Shown here piece by piece: positions 38,369 to 49,047 of a stretch of 64,000 nucleotides of DNA. The stretch is from Ustulina deusta (lineage: Eukaryota; Ascomycota; Sordariomycetes; Xylariales; Xylariaceae). The notes below the pieces were generated by a model. It saw only the letters and a list, made by a program, of their open reading frames with translations. It was not told the origin of the DNA and searched no databases. The translations under genes and the position numbers were made by a program. The DNA lies in contig JAJNNX010000003.1 in NCBI GenBank assembly GCA_023159155.1, positions 1,922,001 through 1,986,000 on the forward strand, read 5' to 3'. Each line of letters starts with the position of its first letter. Positions within the stretch are counted from its first letter, which is position 1.

Positions 38369-41300
38369 CTAGATGTAGAACATAGTATTTTTCAATCTAT
38401 CGTGGATTTCCAACTCGTTCTGGGACGGCAAAGCTCCTTGAACAGCACTTCCCGCTAAAGAGGGCGCCACGGAATTAGAGGGGCTCTCAAATACATGGGA
38501 AAGATAGCGCCTGGCCCGCTCGCACAAGATATCCGCGTAGTAAGCGGGCGCACAATAACTAACCGCCTTAGTTGCGCGGCCAAACACGTAACACATGCTT
38601 TGCGTTAGCATCTGCAACTCATCCGCTACGTTCTGCCCAGGTGTCTTAGAAGAGCGGAATATCTCGTCCAGTACGACGAAGTAGTGAGCCGGCCTTGCCG
38701 TCCCCTTGATTGCCGCATGACTTTGCAAGAAAAAATCCCAACTGCGAGCTTCCGTGACACCCCGATCAACCACGGTACCAGCTTTGGAATTTCCCGAACG
38801 ATCAGCGTCGGTTTCTTTCGTTACATAGAATCGCGTGTGGTGTCGCTTGCCTACAATGACGATGGCAAACCGGGGTAGACCCTTTGCTTGGTCTGAAGCT
38901 GGGTATAATTCCTTGCATGCCTTGCGCAGCAGCGGCTCTTCATCGTCAATCACGGTCGAGTACTGGCCCTCAGAGACGCCATCACGATATACGACAATGT
39001 TCTCTGGGTAAGCCGTGTGTTTGCCCTTCTGGCGCCATAGGGCCAACCGTGACTTCAGCATGTCCGTGAGGTCCGACACCATTTCTTGGCGACTCTTTTC
39101 TTGAATACTTAGGGTGCCGGGCCACTGACTCAGTTTCGAGTTGATGCTGGCGACCATCGCCGAAACGCTAGGTGCAACAGACGATGAACCCGGGGATGGA
39201 TGTGTCACATCGATGCCAACAATCATAGTTTTGTCTCGGGCGACCAACCCGAGGCGTTCAGGCTGGACAAGCTGATTGTCACCACCAAGTTTAAGGTTGA
39301 CTTTCAGAGCTTCGTTCCGAAAGTATTGGTCCTGACCTTGACTTTTGGCAATCTTCGAGCCAACGCTGCATATAGTATGAATACCATACTTTACGTCAGC
39401 AAGCTGCTTGAGGCGATTATACACCGGGATCGGGCTTGCAGGTAGAATCACGAAAAGGAATTGCAATTTTTTGGCCGCGCGTGCAATAAACTCCTCGAGG
39501 GCGGGATCATCTGTTTCTTTGAGTTCTACTTTGTTGAATTGGAATGGCTCGCCAACTTGGACACCCGTTGATGTCAAAACTTGACGAAAATCCTTCATGA
39601 GGGTGTTCAGCTGTCCAATCGTAAACTGGTGGGCATGGGGATACAGAGTTGGCATGTCGATATAGAGACATGACCAACTTTGTAACACTGTACCGGAAGA
39701 GAACATGAGCGATGGAGAGTCGCGTGGCACCATGTTCCAACTACCATTCATCACGTAGGCTTGCTTATTGCGTCCGTAGACGACCTTTGGTTCGACGAGC
39801 AAACGCGCCTGGACGGTAATGAGGTTGGGCGATATAGTAGCCCCAAACCTATTCTAAAAGGCCATGTTAGTCACCTCGGACGACGTAGGCATTACCACCG
39901 TGTCCAGGGGCTTGCTTACTAGCTGAGTGGAGGTGTCCGTAGATACGCCGGCGGTGATAAGCCCTTTTGACACAATGGAGTTGGCATTATCTGCCGGCCC
40001 TCGGACTGCAAATTGTATCATTCTCTGAGTTTGGGACGGGCTCAGATGATTCTTTGCGGGCTGGCCAGGCAACACAACACAAACTTGGGCGGGCAGATAC
40101 GACGGGTTCTCCTTCGTGCCAACATTGAGGACAGGCATGTTTGGTTCCCGAATTTGGATGTTATGCGCTTCGTTACCACGTTAGTATTTCCTTGGATGTT
40201 GAACTGATGGCAATGCTTACTGCTCTTAAAGTAATCATAAATGGAGATATATCGGCCTCCAGCAGACACAGGTTTCCCCCGCTTTTTCTTAGGGGCGGAT
40301 GGGGACTTTTCTCCGTGATCGTCTAACCAGAACTCCACGTCCTTAGCACCGGATCCGGATCCCCGTACGCGGGGAGGGTGGTCCAAACCCGTGCCATCGT
40401 CTCGGGTGGCCAGATTATAGATGGTCTTAGCCCGGATGATGATCTCGCCATTCCTATTCTTCCTCTCCTTCAGGTGAGTCGTCCTAACTCTAAGTCTCGG
40501 CAAAAAAGAGGCGAGTTTGAATTGGTTGTTCTTCTGAAGGAAGCTGCGAATTAAGTCGTCCAGTGGCACGGCGTGGTAAAAGGCTGAATGGCTAACGTTA
40601 ACGTTAAGCAGTATGCGGCCTGTGGCCGCTCGGACACTAGTAAAGAAGCCACGTATTGCTTTGAGTCCAGCCTCGAGATCATAGGTCTCGGCATCGACAA
40701 GGGGGAAGCTCTTGGAAGTACCAGGGGTTGCAATCTTGTTGGACGACTTGGCGTGGTGGTTGACGAGGATATTCAAAGCCTGGATGACGGGCAACTTGCC
40801 TCCATACCGAGAATTCCAGTCTGTCGACGTGAGGTAACTAATCAGGTCAGCGACGGGGAGGGTATCATTCAATTCCAGCTTCACGGTGTAGTCCCGGGCA
40901 TGCTCGCGAGGTTCGTCTTCGCCCTCGTCGCGATAAAACAGCTTGACGGCGTACTCTTGGATTTTCTGTCGCGCAATAAGAGTGGACTTGAAGTCGGTCA
41001 CGACATCTTGTTGGACGTCGCGCAAGTCGGGCGATTGCAAGAACAGTCGGACGATTTGCTCGAGCTTCCGGCCGGTTGCCGCAGGAGTGACAGACAAGGT
41101 ATATCGATACAGCACAAGCTGTGGAGAGGGTTTCAGGGTGTAGTAGTTGGCCCAAAGGACGAGATCTTTCCCCTTGGTGCCGTAGCTCGGACGCCGCGGG
41201 AACGTGTCATCGAGGCTCAGACGGGCCAAACCGCCCGTCGCGGTGCCCAGGAGCGAATTCTCGATCTCGGCAACCTTTGCATCGGGAGCGGGTGTGCCTC

Positions 41301-41581
41301 CAGGGGGGCTGCGGTACAGGTGTTAGCATGACATGTCGGGGTGGGGATGGGATGGAGATGGGACGAGATGGGACGGGATGAGAACGCGATGTGACGCGAA
41401 CAGGGAGACTTGTCAGAGAGACTAACGAGAACACCAAGGAACCTGAACCTGTGGACCCTCCTCGGGAGGGACCGCCGCCATGATATCCTCCACCTCCGCC
41501 TCCCCTTCCACCTCCACGGCCCCGGCCGCCTCGATTTCCGCCGCCTGAACCTCCAGAGGATGGTCCACGCCAAGTAGCCAT
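38369..41581 (-). CDS. Argonaute (QDE-2/SMS-2-type), slicer-competent
   Basis: Binds small RNAs and cleaves or silences matching transcripts. Exons on the minus strand are 41581-41427, 41308-40221, 40167-39920 and 39853-38369, giving 991 residues. The introns (118, 53 and 66 nt) have GTTAGT/GTAAGC donors and TGCTAAC/ACTAAC branch sites. The last intron carries the only in-frame TAG. The N-terminus is Gly/Arg-rich (RGG-like, residues 10-45). Argonaute N and linker regions follow, then a PAZ domain (FKSTHNIQIREPNMPVLNVG…PSYLPAQVC, from about 410). The PIWI domain has the catalytic tetrad D712 (GIDVTHPS), E754 (SRQEMVSDL), D788 (VYRDGVSEG) and H887 (GTARPAHYF), and ends FYI. All four residues are present, so slicing should be possible. 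I cannot decide between the quelling (QDE-2) and meiotic (SMS-2) clades. Confidence 0.95.
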
Positions 41582-42177
41582 GATAAGCTACAAAAGGTGG
41601 GTATGTGTTCAGTGATAGAGTTCTGGGCCACGAGATACAGAATATAGTTTGGAGAGAGATGGCGGGGCAGATGGTGGAGAAGATACCTTGGTGTAGTGCG
41701 GGAAAGAGTGGAAGAAGTTAGGTAACGCACGCGGGGCGCGGGGCAGCACGGGAGCCTAATGGTAGCCTAATGCTATGTACCTATGTACTTAGTATGTACC
41801 TTACGAGGTACCCAAGGTAGGTACATAGCCTGGTTCAATGTAACTCAGCTAGTATGGTGATGGAATGCACAACGCAGCTACAGCAGTATAATTCCAGGTG
41901 CATAAACTACCATATTAAAGGCTACAACTACTAGGTAGGTAGGTACTTAGTAGTATCTCAGCTAGCACTAGCACACCGTAATACTGTTGCACCGTCTAGC
42001 AATGTTCCTTGTAATAAGACAACCGTTATTGTTTTTTCTTAACCCTAACACAATTGCTGTCTGCTACTACAACGGCCTTAGCTGATTCTCTCCTGCGGTC
42101 AACAACCCATCCATATTCTCACAAGGGCCGATGTGATGTGAGCAAGCTCTTAAACCCGGATCTGTTGTTGCAATGGG
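41582..42177. promoter_or_regulatory. Argonaute upstream region with TAGGTAC-type microrepeats
   Basis: About 600 bp between Argonaute and the next frames. From 41770 to 41960 it repeats GTACCTA/TAGGTAC words (for example GTACCTATGTACTTAGTATG and GGTAGGTAGGTACTTAGTAG). No TATA box is clear. The Argonaute ATG (41581-41579) has context AGCCATGATAA read on the plus strand. Confidence 0.4.
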
Positions 42178-42763
42178 TTGAAAGTTCGCTGTCATCCCAG
42201 TGCATCGCCTGCCATCGAGGCTGGCTTGAAAAGCCGCGACATGACCTTGGGATTCCAGGGGTTATGTCACATCTACGGCCTCCTGATCGCTGGCCTCTGG
42301 GAAGAGGCCGTGTGCGACGAGGACCGTGGGGGAGCCCTGTATACAACTCTTCTTGGTATTCAAGAGGCTCAAGAAGATCATTGGCAGGCTGATGGCTCTG
42401 AACAGCAGTCTTGTTCTTCTGCCAAGCCACCAACGCCCTCGTCATTTCCAGTAGCTATGCCCTCTCCTCGACCACGGCGGAAGGCTTCTGTTCGCCAAAT
42501 CAACTTGCATGTTCAGAAAAGCGCTCCGAGGCCCTCACTTGGGATTGTACGCCAGCATGCAGAAAAGGGCGTCAAAAAAGGACCGACCATGGCTTGATCC
42601 GGGCGTCTGGCCGTTAGTCGGACGGCAACAAAATGACTGGCCAAAGAACTCTCGTCTTCACCCGAGCTCAGGCCTCGGCGCAAGCGAGTGAATTTCATCA
42701 GTGCGGAAGAGGACTTTCTAAGATTGATTAGCTGCAGAGTCAGTAAGGAAAAGGGTCCAAAAA
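42178..42763 (+). other. Degenerate coding-like sequence upstream of the SANT-repeat relic
   Basis: A forward frame without an ATG at its head reads through 42178-42597, with basic segments such as RPRRKASVRQINLHVQ. Near 42665-42735 a separate frame reads RPRRKRVNFISAEEDFLRLI, resembling the start of another SANT-like repeat. I infer that these are parts of the same decayed gene as the next entry. A GTAAGG…TTGCAG intron could join them but leaves the wrong phase. Confidence 0.3.
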
Positions 42764-43552
42764 TTGGGCGTTCATTCTTGCAGAACGGCGCCTCCTTGGA
42801 CCGAAGAAGAGCTTGTAGAATCCCATAGCGACATGACTACAACCGCCCGCACGTTCCTTAAGGAGACTGGCACCAATCGGACTATGAATGCAACAAAAGC
42901 AAAAGCCAGATTGGTTATGTTGATAGAGCCCACTGCTTGGACTGAAGAGGAGGATACGGTACTCAAGGCCGTATTTGAGCACCACGATACGTGGGCGGCA
43001 AGGCTGTCCGCCTTCCAGTTGGCGACTGGAAGAAGTCGAACGGTCCGGTGCCTCACGAAAAGAGCAAAAGTTCTCGGCTTAGATCTGGTTACTAAGGGGG
43101 GGAAACCTTGGACCGAGGAGGAAGACAAGTTCCTCGAACATCTCTTTCCGATCCGCGACAATTGGAAAGACATATATGATAAATTCCATCGCAAGTTTGG
43201 CCCCAACAGAACGTTCATTAGTGTACAAGCAAAAAGAGCATCCAGATCCCATCCCCTCCCATCTCATCAAAGATGGACGAAAGAGGAACTCGATTTCTTG
43301 GACTTCTTGTCAGCCCCGACGAACTGGAGGGAGATTGCGCGGGAGTTCGAAAAAAAAGTTCGGATACCAGCAGAGTAAGGTGAGCCTCCAATCCCGGACA
43401 AGTTACAGCAAACAAAAGTCTCTCTTCTCAAAGAGTTGAAGGCCGCTAAGGAAGGTTAGGACACAATTTTGTCCGAATTTCATCAGAGGTTTAGTCCAGG
43501 CCGAAACTTTGAATGTGCTCCAGATCAAATGAGTAAAGGTAAGGCGGAGCCT
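42764..43552 (+). pseudogene. Myb/SANT-like tandem-repeat protein, inactivated
   Basis: Four consecutive repeats begin with a Trp-Thr-acidic signature: PWTEEELVES, AWTEEEDTVLKAVFE, PWTEEEDKFLEHLFP and RWTKEELDFLDFL. Several end in a helix with FGPNRT/GRSRTV and a basic tail (TKRAKVLG, QAKRASRS), the layout of SANT/Myb-like DNA-binding helices. The open frame stops at 43378, but the fourth repeat continues (FGYQQSKVSLQSR) if one A is dropped from the A8 run at about 43352-43359. A fifth repeat (LLKELKAAKEG-stop-DTILSEFHQRFSPGRNF) follows with TAG where Trp (TGG) is expected. There is no ATG at the head of the frame. Probably a former DNA-binding regulator; the target is unknown. Confidence 0.55.
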
Positions 43553-44525
43553 AGCTAAAGCGGAGTCCTAGCCTCCTTTAACCAAAACCAAGCAAGGCAT
43601 GCCAGAAATATAGGAATGCAGAACTGGGATCAGAGTCAGAAGCTATTGTTGTTGTAATTCGGTTCAAGCAATCAGAACATTCGTTCACCAGCTGAACAAC
43701 CAGAGACATAGCAACCTGTACTGCCTAGTATAATCACTTAAGTACTCGATGTCCATTTGGTGATAAAGATTGCCACCTGGAGTAATCAGTTACAGGTTTA
43801 TCCGTTGAAGACTTGTGAATAAGAAGCTGGTCATTGGTACTTGTGCCGAAGTGGACTAAGACACAGTTGTCCCTTGGTTATCAGATCTTTTTTAAAACAA
43901 AGTATTATCTTTTCGGCTCGTCTCTAGATATTAGCCGGTGCCTGCTCTGCCCCTAGACTTATTAAGCGTCCCCCCATGGCATCCGCGAGCAGCTCGCAGG
44001 GTCGGTGTTTTACGTCTAGGCTGGGACAAGGGTTCCTGTTTAGCGTTAATGGTGTTCGTTAGGGATAAACAGGCTGAAAAGAAAAGGGAAGCTTGGTAAA
44101 GTGTTCACAATCGAACAGCCTCCGAATTCAAAATAAAAGAGCTGCTTCTATTAAAACCGACATTCCTTGTCTCTGTCACCACTTACTGCCATAAGAGTGT
44201 CTTACAGCTAATGCAATTCGCAAACTAAGGAATAGATACCGCAAACACCTTGTCAGAGAGACTTTCTTTGTATCAAGCAAGAATAAGCACAACTTTTTAT
44301 GCACATCTATAGTAAGTGTCCAACTTGTGGGATCAGAGGCTTGAGCGGTTTGTCGCTAGACATCTCGTTTTTTATACGCCGTAACAAACTTTTTAGAACC
44401 GATTAACATAACAGCTTGGTAACAAATGCTGCGTAGCATACCAGTGTTAGCTGCAAGAATCAATTAAAGTAGATCTAACACCAAAGGTCAACCATTCTCC
44501 CTTGCCAATTAGCAGAGTTCTCCTA
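43553..44525. other. Intergenic region without a recognised gene
   Basis: About 970 bp of GC-normal to mildly A/T-rich DNA. I see no frame of note, no RNA gene and no repeat end. Confidence 0.45.
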
Positions 44526-46893
44526 TTATTCGCCCACCAGGGGCTCGCCCGCCTTGATCTTGGCCGCACCATACTTCTCCAGTCGGATTGCCTGGATGGT
44601 CAAGAAACCCGAAGTTGCCTATGCAGTGAAGGGTTAGCAAAAGCAAGCTAAGGGAAAGTGGGAAATCCAACCTCTGGGCTAAAGCCTTCAAGCGAATCCA
44701 TAGAAGCTTCCGTCTCCGAGTACAAGTTACTAGTCTCGCTGAACCGGCCTAGGACATAGGCATTGCCCTTATAGGCCATCATATGGACCGTTCCATTAAC
44801 GTTTTTCTGAGAAAAAATAATAGAGTTCTCGAGGAACTCGCGCTCAGGGCTAAAGTACATGCCTATATAGGGTTAATATCGTGAATAGAAAAGCGCATTA
44901 GTTATCTCTCACCGTTGTACAAGCACTGAGACCACTCAGTAGTGACGTTACGGTCCCGTAGTGTGCGGACCTTGGAGTCAAGGACAAGGCCCTCAAGGTC
45001 GATGTGAGCAAGGCGGGCGATGGTCAGCCCGGGAGTGTCGTAGCTATATGAATTGGTTAGCCCTGGCTCTAATCACCTCAAGGCGGATTTGGTAGCGTTA
45101 GGGTTCATGAGCTATAAGGGTAAAGTGGGATAGGATTGTGCACCCGATACCTGTTATCGGTAATGAGAGGCGGGGAAACCAACCAGCCACGCGACTTGAG
45201 TCCTATAGCAATTATTAGCATGGCCATCAGCTATAATACGAGTAACCGAACATGCACGGAAGTCTGGACCCTGTTAGACAAGACGACCACAGATGCACAC
45301 AATTACTAGGTACCCTAGCAAGGCTACTCCGGGCTTATAACCAGTTGAACCACCAAAAGGGACAGCACCGTCCTCTTGGTGGCTGGTCATTGGATACTAT
45401 ACGGTCTTGCCGATCATCCTCTTGGACTAGAGCCCAATATCAGGCAAGACCTTTCGCCTTGGCCGGGTACATCGTAGGAATCCAGTTGGCTTCCAGTGCG
45501 GCTTATCAGGGTCTTTCGGATCTTTCGTGCTCGAACTCTCAATCTTGTTCAACGTAGCGGCCGTGTAGGGCTCATAACCAGTTGAAGCACCAAAAGGGAC
45601 AGTCTTAGTGGCTGGTCATTGGGTACTATAAGTCTTACCAACAGCCTTGAGACCTTTGCAAGTAGCTCTCAAGACATAAGCGGGCCAGAACTGTCTTCGA
45701 GGAGACACAAGCCGGCGAAATAACAAGACCTCAATACCCAATAATTAGCCACCAAGGGCGCGGTCCCTTTTGGTTATTCAACTAGTTATGGGCCCGGTAC
45801 GCGACCACTGCGTCGTACAAGAATGAAGATTAGAGTTCGAGCACGACAGACCCCGAGAGAGAGAGTCTAGTAATAACCGTCCTGGAAGGCCACCTAGATT
45901 CCGACGAGATGTAGTTGGTCAATAGGCGAAAGGGCCTATCAGTGATATCGGATAGGCGTCCAGGGGGAGGTTGGCAAGACCTCGGTACCCAATGACCAGC
46001 CACCAAGGGAGGTGCTGTGGTAGTTCAGCTGTTCGCAAGCCGGCTGCAGCAGCCTTCGAGACAATTTGCAGGCCAGCCGTAGCAGCTTGAGGTCCTAGTA
46101 ACTGGTGTTTGTCTGGGTCGCCTTCTTAATCCTAAGACCCGTACAATCCGTGCATATAGTTACTCGTGATGAAGAGGGTAACTCGCCTATGAACCTCGAC
46201 TCTACAATATCAATGCGTCCAACGCGTAGCGAAGTCAGTGCCTATTACACACATAGTGACAGTCGAGACTAACCGTTATCCCGGCCGATGTCATTCAACT
46301 TCTTGAAGATGGCCAGGGAGCCAGTGATTGTCTCGCCGTCAATCTCGACCTTGACGGGAATCCCCTTCTCGAAGGAGATGGAGAAGTTGGTCGGCTTATC
46401 GGGAGCATCGAGAGGGTCTGTATATGTCTGTTAACCTACTTTCGTCTATTAGGGAAGACTCTGTGTATATACCCAGGGTACACTTCCAGAGCTCCTTAGG
46501 AGGGGCAAGCTCAATGCGCTCTAGGATCCCTGACTCATACGATGTGTGTACAAGGTTGTCTATCTGGGGGTTAGAGTGTTCTATAGCAAGTCCTTGGCTC
46601 TGACGTACCGTCCATAGACCACGGAGCTTTAGGAGTGGACGACACTGGAATGTTTTGCGCCTTAGCGAAATCTAGGAGGTCCTTACGTCCCCTATATATA
46701 GTTAATAATTACCTGGGGCTAGGCGAGTAACGGAAAATTTTGTTTCGATTTCAAGGGGTACTAACTGGAATCGGTTGAAGAACTTAGGTTCTCTCCACGG
46801 GGCGATAATGGAGAGGGAAGGATCGCAGGCCTTCCACGCGAGCTCGAACCGGACTTGGCTGTAGTGTGTGTGAGCAGCCAATACCTCTTGCGT
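44526..46893 (-). pseudogene. arg1: Argininosuccinate synthase, 5'-truncated and disrupted
   Basis: The intact enzyme joins citrulline and aspartate using ATP in arginine synthesis. Nine minus-strand segments rebuild the family sequence: 46893-46766, 46691-46609, 46559-46473, 46417-46274, 46225-46187, 45202-45184, 45043-44913, 44862-44672 and 44618-44526. Together they give QVRFELAWKAC, GRKDLLDFAK, KAPWSMDDNLVHTSYESG, PPKELWKCTLDP, GRDNGVGRIDIVESRFIG, LKSRGCYDTPGLTIARLAHI, MYFSPEREFLENSIIFSQKN, KNVNGTV and AIRLEKYGAAKIKAGEPL. Damage: the N-terminal third with the SGGLDTS ATP loop is missing at the A/T boundary; the acceptor before 46225 lacks AG (CTAC|GC); the donor after 46187 is GC; and a foldback insert swells that intron to 984 nt. 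A working copy probably exists elsewhere. Confidence 0.85.
45238..46167. mobile_element. Foldback (long inverted-repeat) element in the argininosuccinate synthase intron
   Basis: The ends share ACGAGTAAC…ATGCACGGA in inverted orientation (45238 onward and 46167 backward). Two direct ~75-bp units (45332-45411 and 45568-45640, with ACCAAAAGGGACAG and GTGGCTGGTCATTGG) face two inverted ones (45723-45795 and 45973-46040). Further inside, TCGTGCTCGAACTCT near 45525 is mirrored near 45830. The arms meet at about 45690, so the ~930 bp could form a hairpin with about 450-bp arms. No transposase is encoded; the 101-codon forward frame at 45252 is part of the repeat. No clear target duplication was found. 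Probably a non-autonomous MITE or foldback element. Confidence 0.65.
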
Positions 46894-49047
46894 CTAGGTA
46901 GGGATAGCTTACTCATTCCCCTTACCCGTCTTTGATGTAGGTCAGCTTTTGGTCTCGCTATTGATTGTTAGACCACCTTTCCTCCTATTTATTATTTGTG
47001 CGCAAGCTACTGTTAGTAGCAGTACAGATAACATACCAAAAACACTAACAGCGCTAATTTTTAGCTAATTTTTACAAAACACTAAAAGTCTAATTAGTAA
47101 TAATCTTTAGCCCTAGCTAAAAAACTTTACTAATATAGGACCTAACAATACTATTACGCCTTGCTATAACATTTAAAAATATATATATAAAAGCAATAAT
47201 TATTAATATATTAATGCAAACTAACCTATAACTAGCCAAGCAAACAAAAATATAATTTATAAATTTGCTTCTAAAGATAAAAATAGCTAAAAAGAACAAA
47301 AAAATAGAACTTTTGCTTTAAAACATGCTAACTAGGCAATATATAAAAATTAACCGTAAAAACAAGATTTATAAAAAAATAACTATTATATTAGCAATAA
47401 TACTAAATAAATTTGTTTAATTATTTAAAAGTAATATATAAACAAGCTACTAATAAATAACCTAAAACTATATTAAAATATTAAGCTAATACTTTAATAT
47501 ATTAATATATATATAATCTAGAAAGCAAAATATAACGTTTTTATGCTTAACAAATATTTAAACTTTAACTAAAATGTTTGAATAACTAATATTAATAAAT
47601 ATTCTATTAATTAATAAGTTATATATAAAAATAATTAAATAAAAAGCAAAGCTATTATTTAAGTTAGTTTTTAAATCTATAATATTAATAATATTAAATA
47701 AACTTTTTATATATAACGCTAATATAATAATATAGCTCTAAAAACTTTACAAAAATACCTATATTTTAATAAAACTAAAAAAAAAAATAGCAGCTTTTTA
47801 ATAAATAATAATATATATAGCTAAAATTATATTATTATAAAACTTTTAATTGCTAACTAAAGCTATTTAAAAAGTCTAGCTTATTAAAACAAGCTAAGTT
47901 ATTAAAGCAATAAATTTAATAATATAAGATTAATTTAAAAATTTTTTTTTTTTAAAATTATTAAGCAAACTTTTTAAGCTTATATAATTAAACTACTTAA
48001 AAAATAAATAATATATATAATTTTTTAAATTTTAGCTTTTATAACTAACTATTTAAATAAAAGCTTAATAAATATTATTTAAAAAATAGTAATAATAAAA
48101 ACAAAAATATAAATAAGCTTTATTTTAATTAATATATATATATTTTATAAAAATATTAATTTTTAGATTAGTAATACTATATAGGTAGTTATTTTTATAA
48201 AATTAATATAAAAATTCTGTTTATTTTTAGCTAGCAAACTTTTTTATAAAAAAATAAATAAATTTAAATTATTTACTATAACTTTAAGTATTAAAAATAC
48301 TATATATTAAAATATTATAATAAAAAACTTTTTTATAAAAACTGCAATATATAAACAAATATTTATAAACTTATAAATAATAGTATATATATATTATTTT
48401 TATATTATATAAATTATTGTAGCTTATACCCTATAAACTATAAAAACTACCCTAGCAAACTATACAAAATAAATAATAAAATAATCTTATTATTGCAAAC
48501 TAAACTTAAAACTATATAATAAGCAAAAAGCAAAAATTATAATAATAAAAAATTTCTTTTTATAACTATTATAATAAAAAAAAAGTAGTAATTATTAAAA
48601 AGCTAAAACAATAAAAAAATAATAATAAAAAAAAAGCTTTTGTTATGTTTATAAAGCAGCTATAAAAAAAGTCTAGCACTAAAACTTTTTTTTTTTAAGT
48701 AATATTTTATTAAAAACAACTTTTAAAAAAATAAACAATAAAAAAATAATAAAAAAAATTATTACTACCTACCTAACTACTATACTACTAGTTATACTAA
48801 TACCTCTACTACAAATTAAAAAGCTAATAAAAATAATTTTTATAAAAAATAATATTATAAAACCTATAGGTATACTAAAAAAAATAATATAAAAACTAAC
48901 TAAAAACTAATAATAAGTTTTTAGCAAACTTATTAAGCTAGAAAGCAATAAAAATAAAAATAAAGCTAAACTATAATTAAAAAAAACTAAAAAAAATAAT
49001 AGAACTACTTATATAAATAATAAAAATAGCAGTCTAAAATATTAAGT
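46894..49047. other. Right island boundary and A/T-rich region without a gene
   Basis: Composition changes from normal to A/T-saturated at about 46950-47000, just upstream of the truncated argininosuccinate synthase. Beyond it is degenerate DNA with no aligned repeat that I could identify. The reverse frame at 47117-47299 (60 codons, hydrophobic) is a compositional artefact. Confidence 0.5.

Noticed and set aside
39854..40138. Separate 94-codon gene between Argonaute frames
   Set aside because: It is the PAZ exon plus the following intron; its stop is the TAG of the acceptor at 39854.
40588..41331. 247-codon forward frame opposite Argonaute
   Set aside because: Antisense shadow of Argonaute exon 2 with no recognisable domain.
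45252..45557. 101-codon forward frame beside argininosuccinate synthase
   Set aside because: Lies wholly inside the foldback repeat and has no family features.
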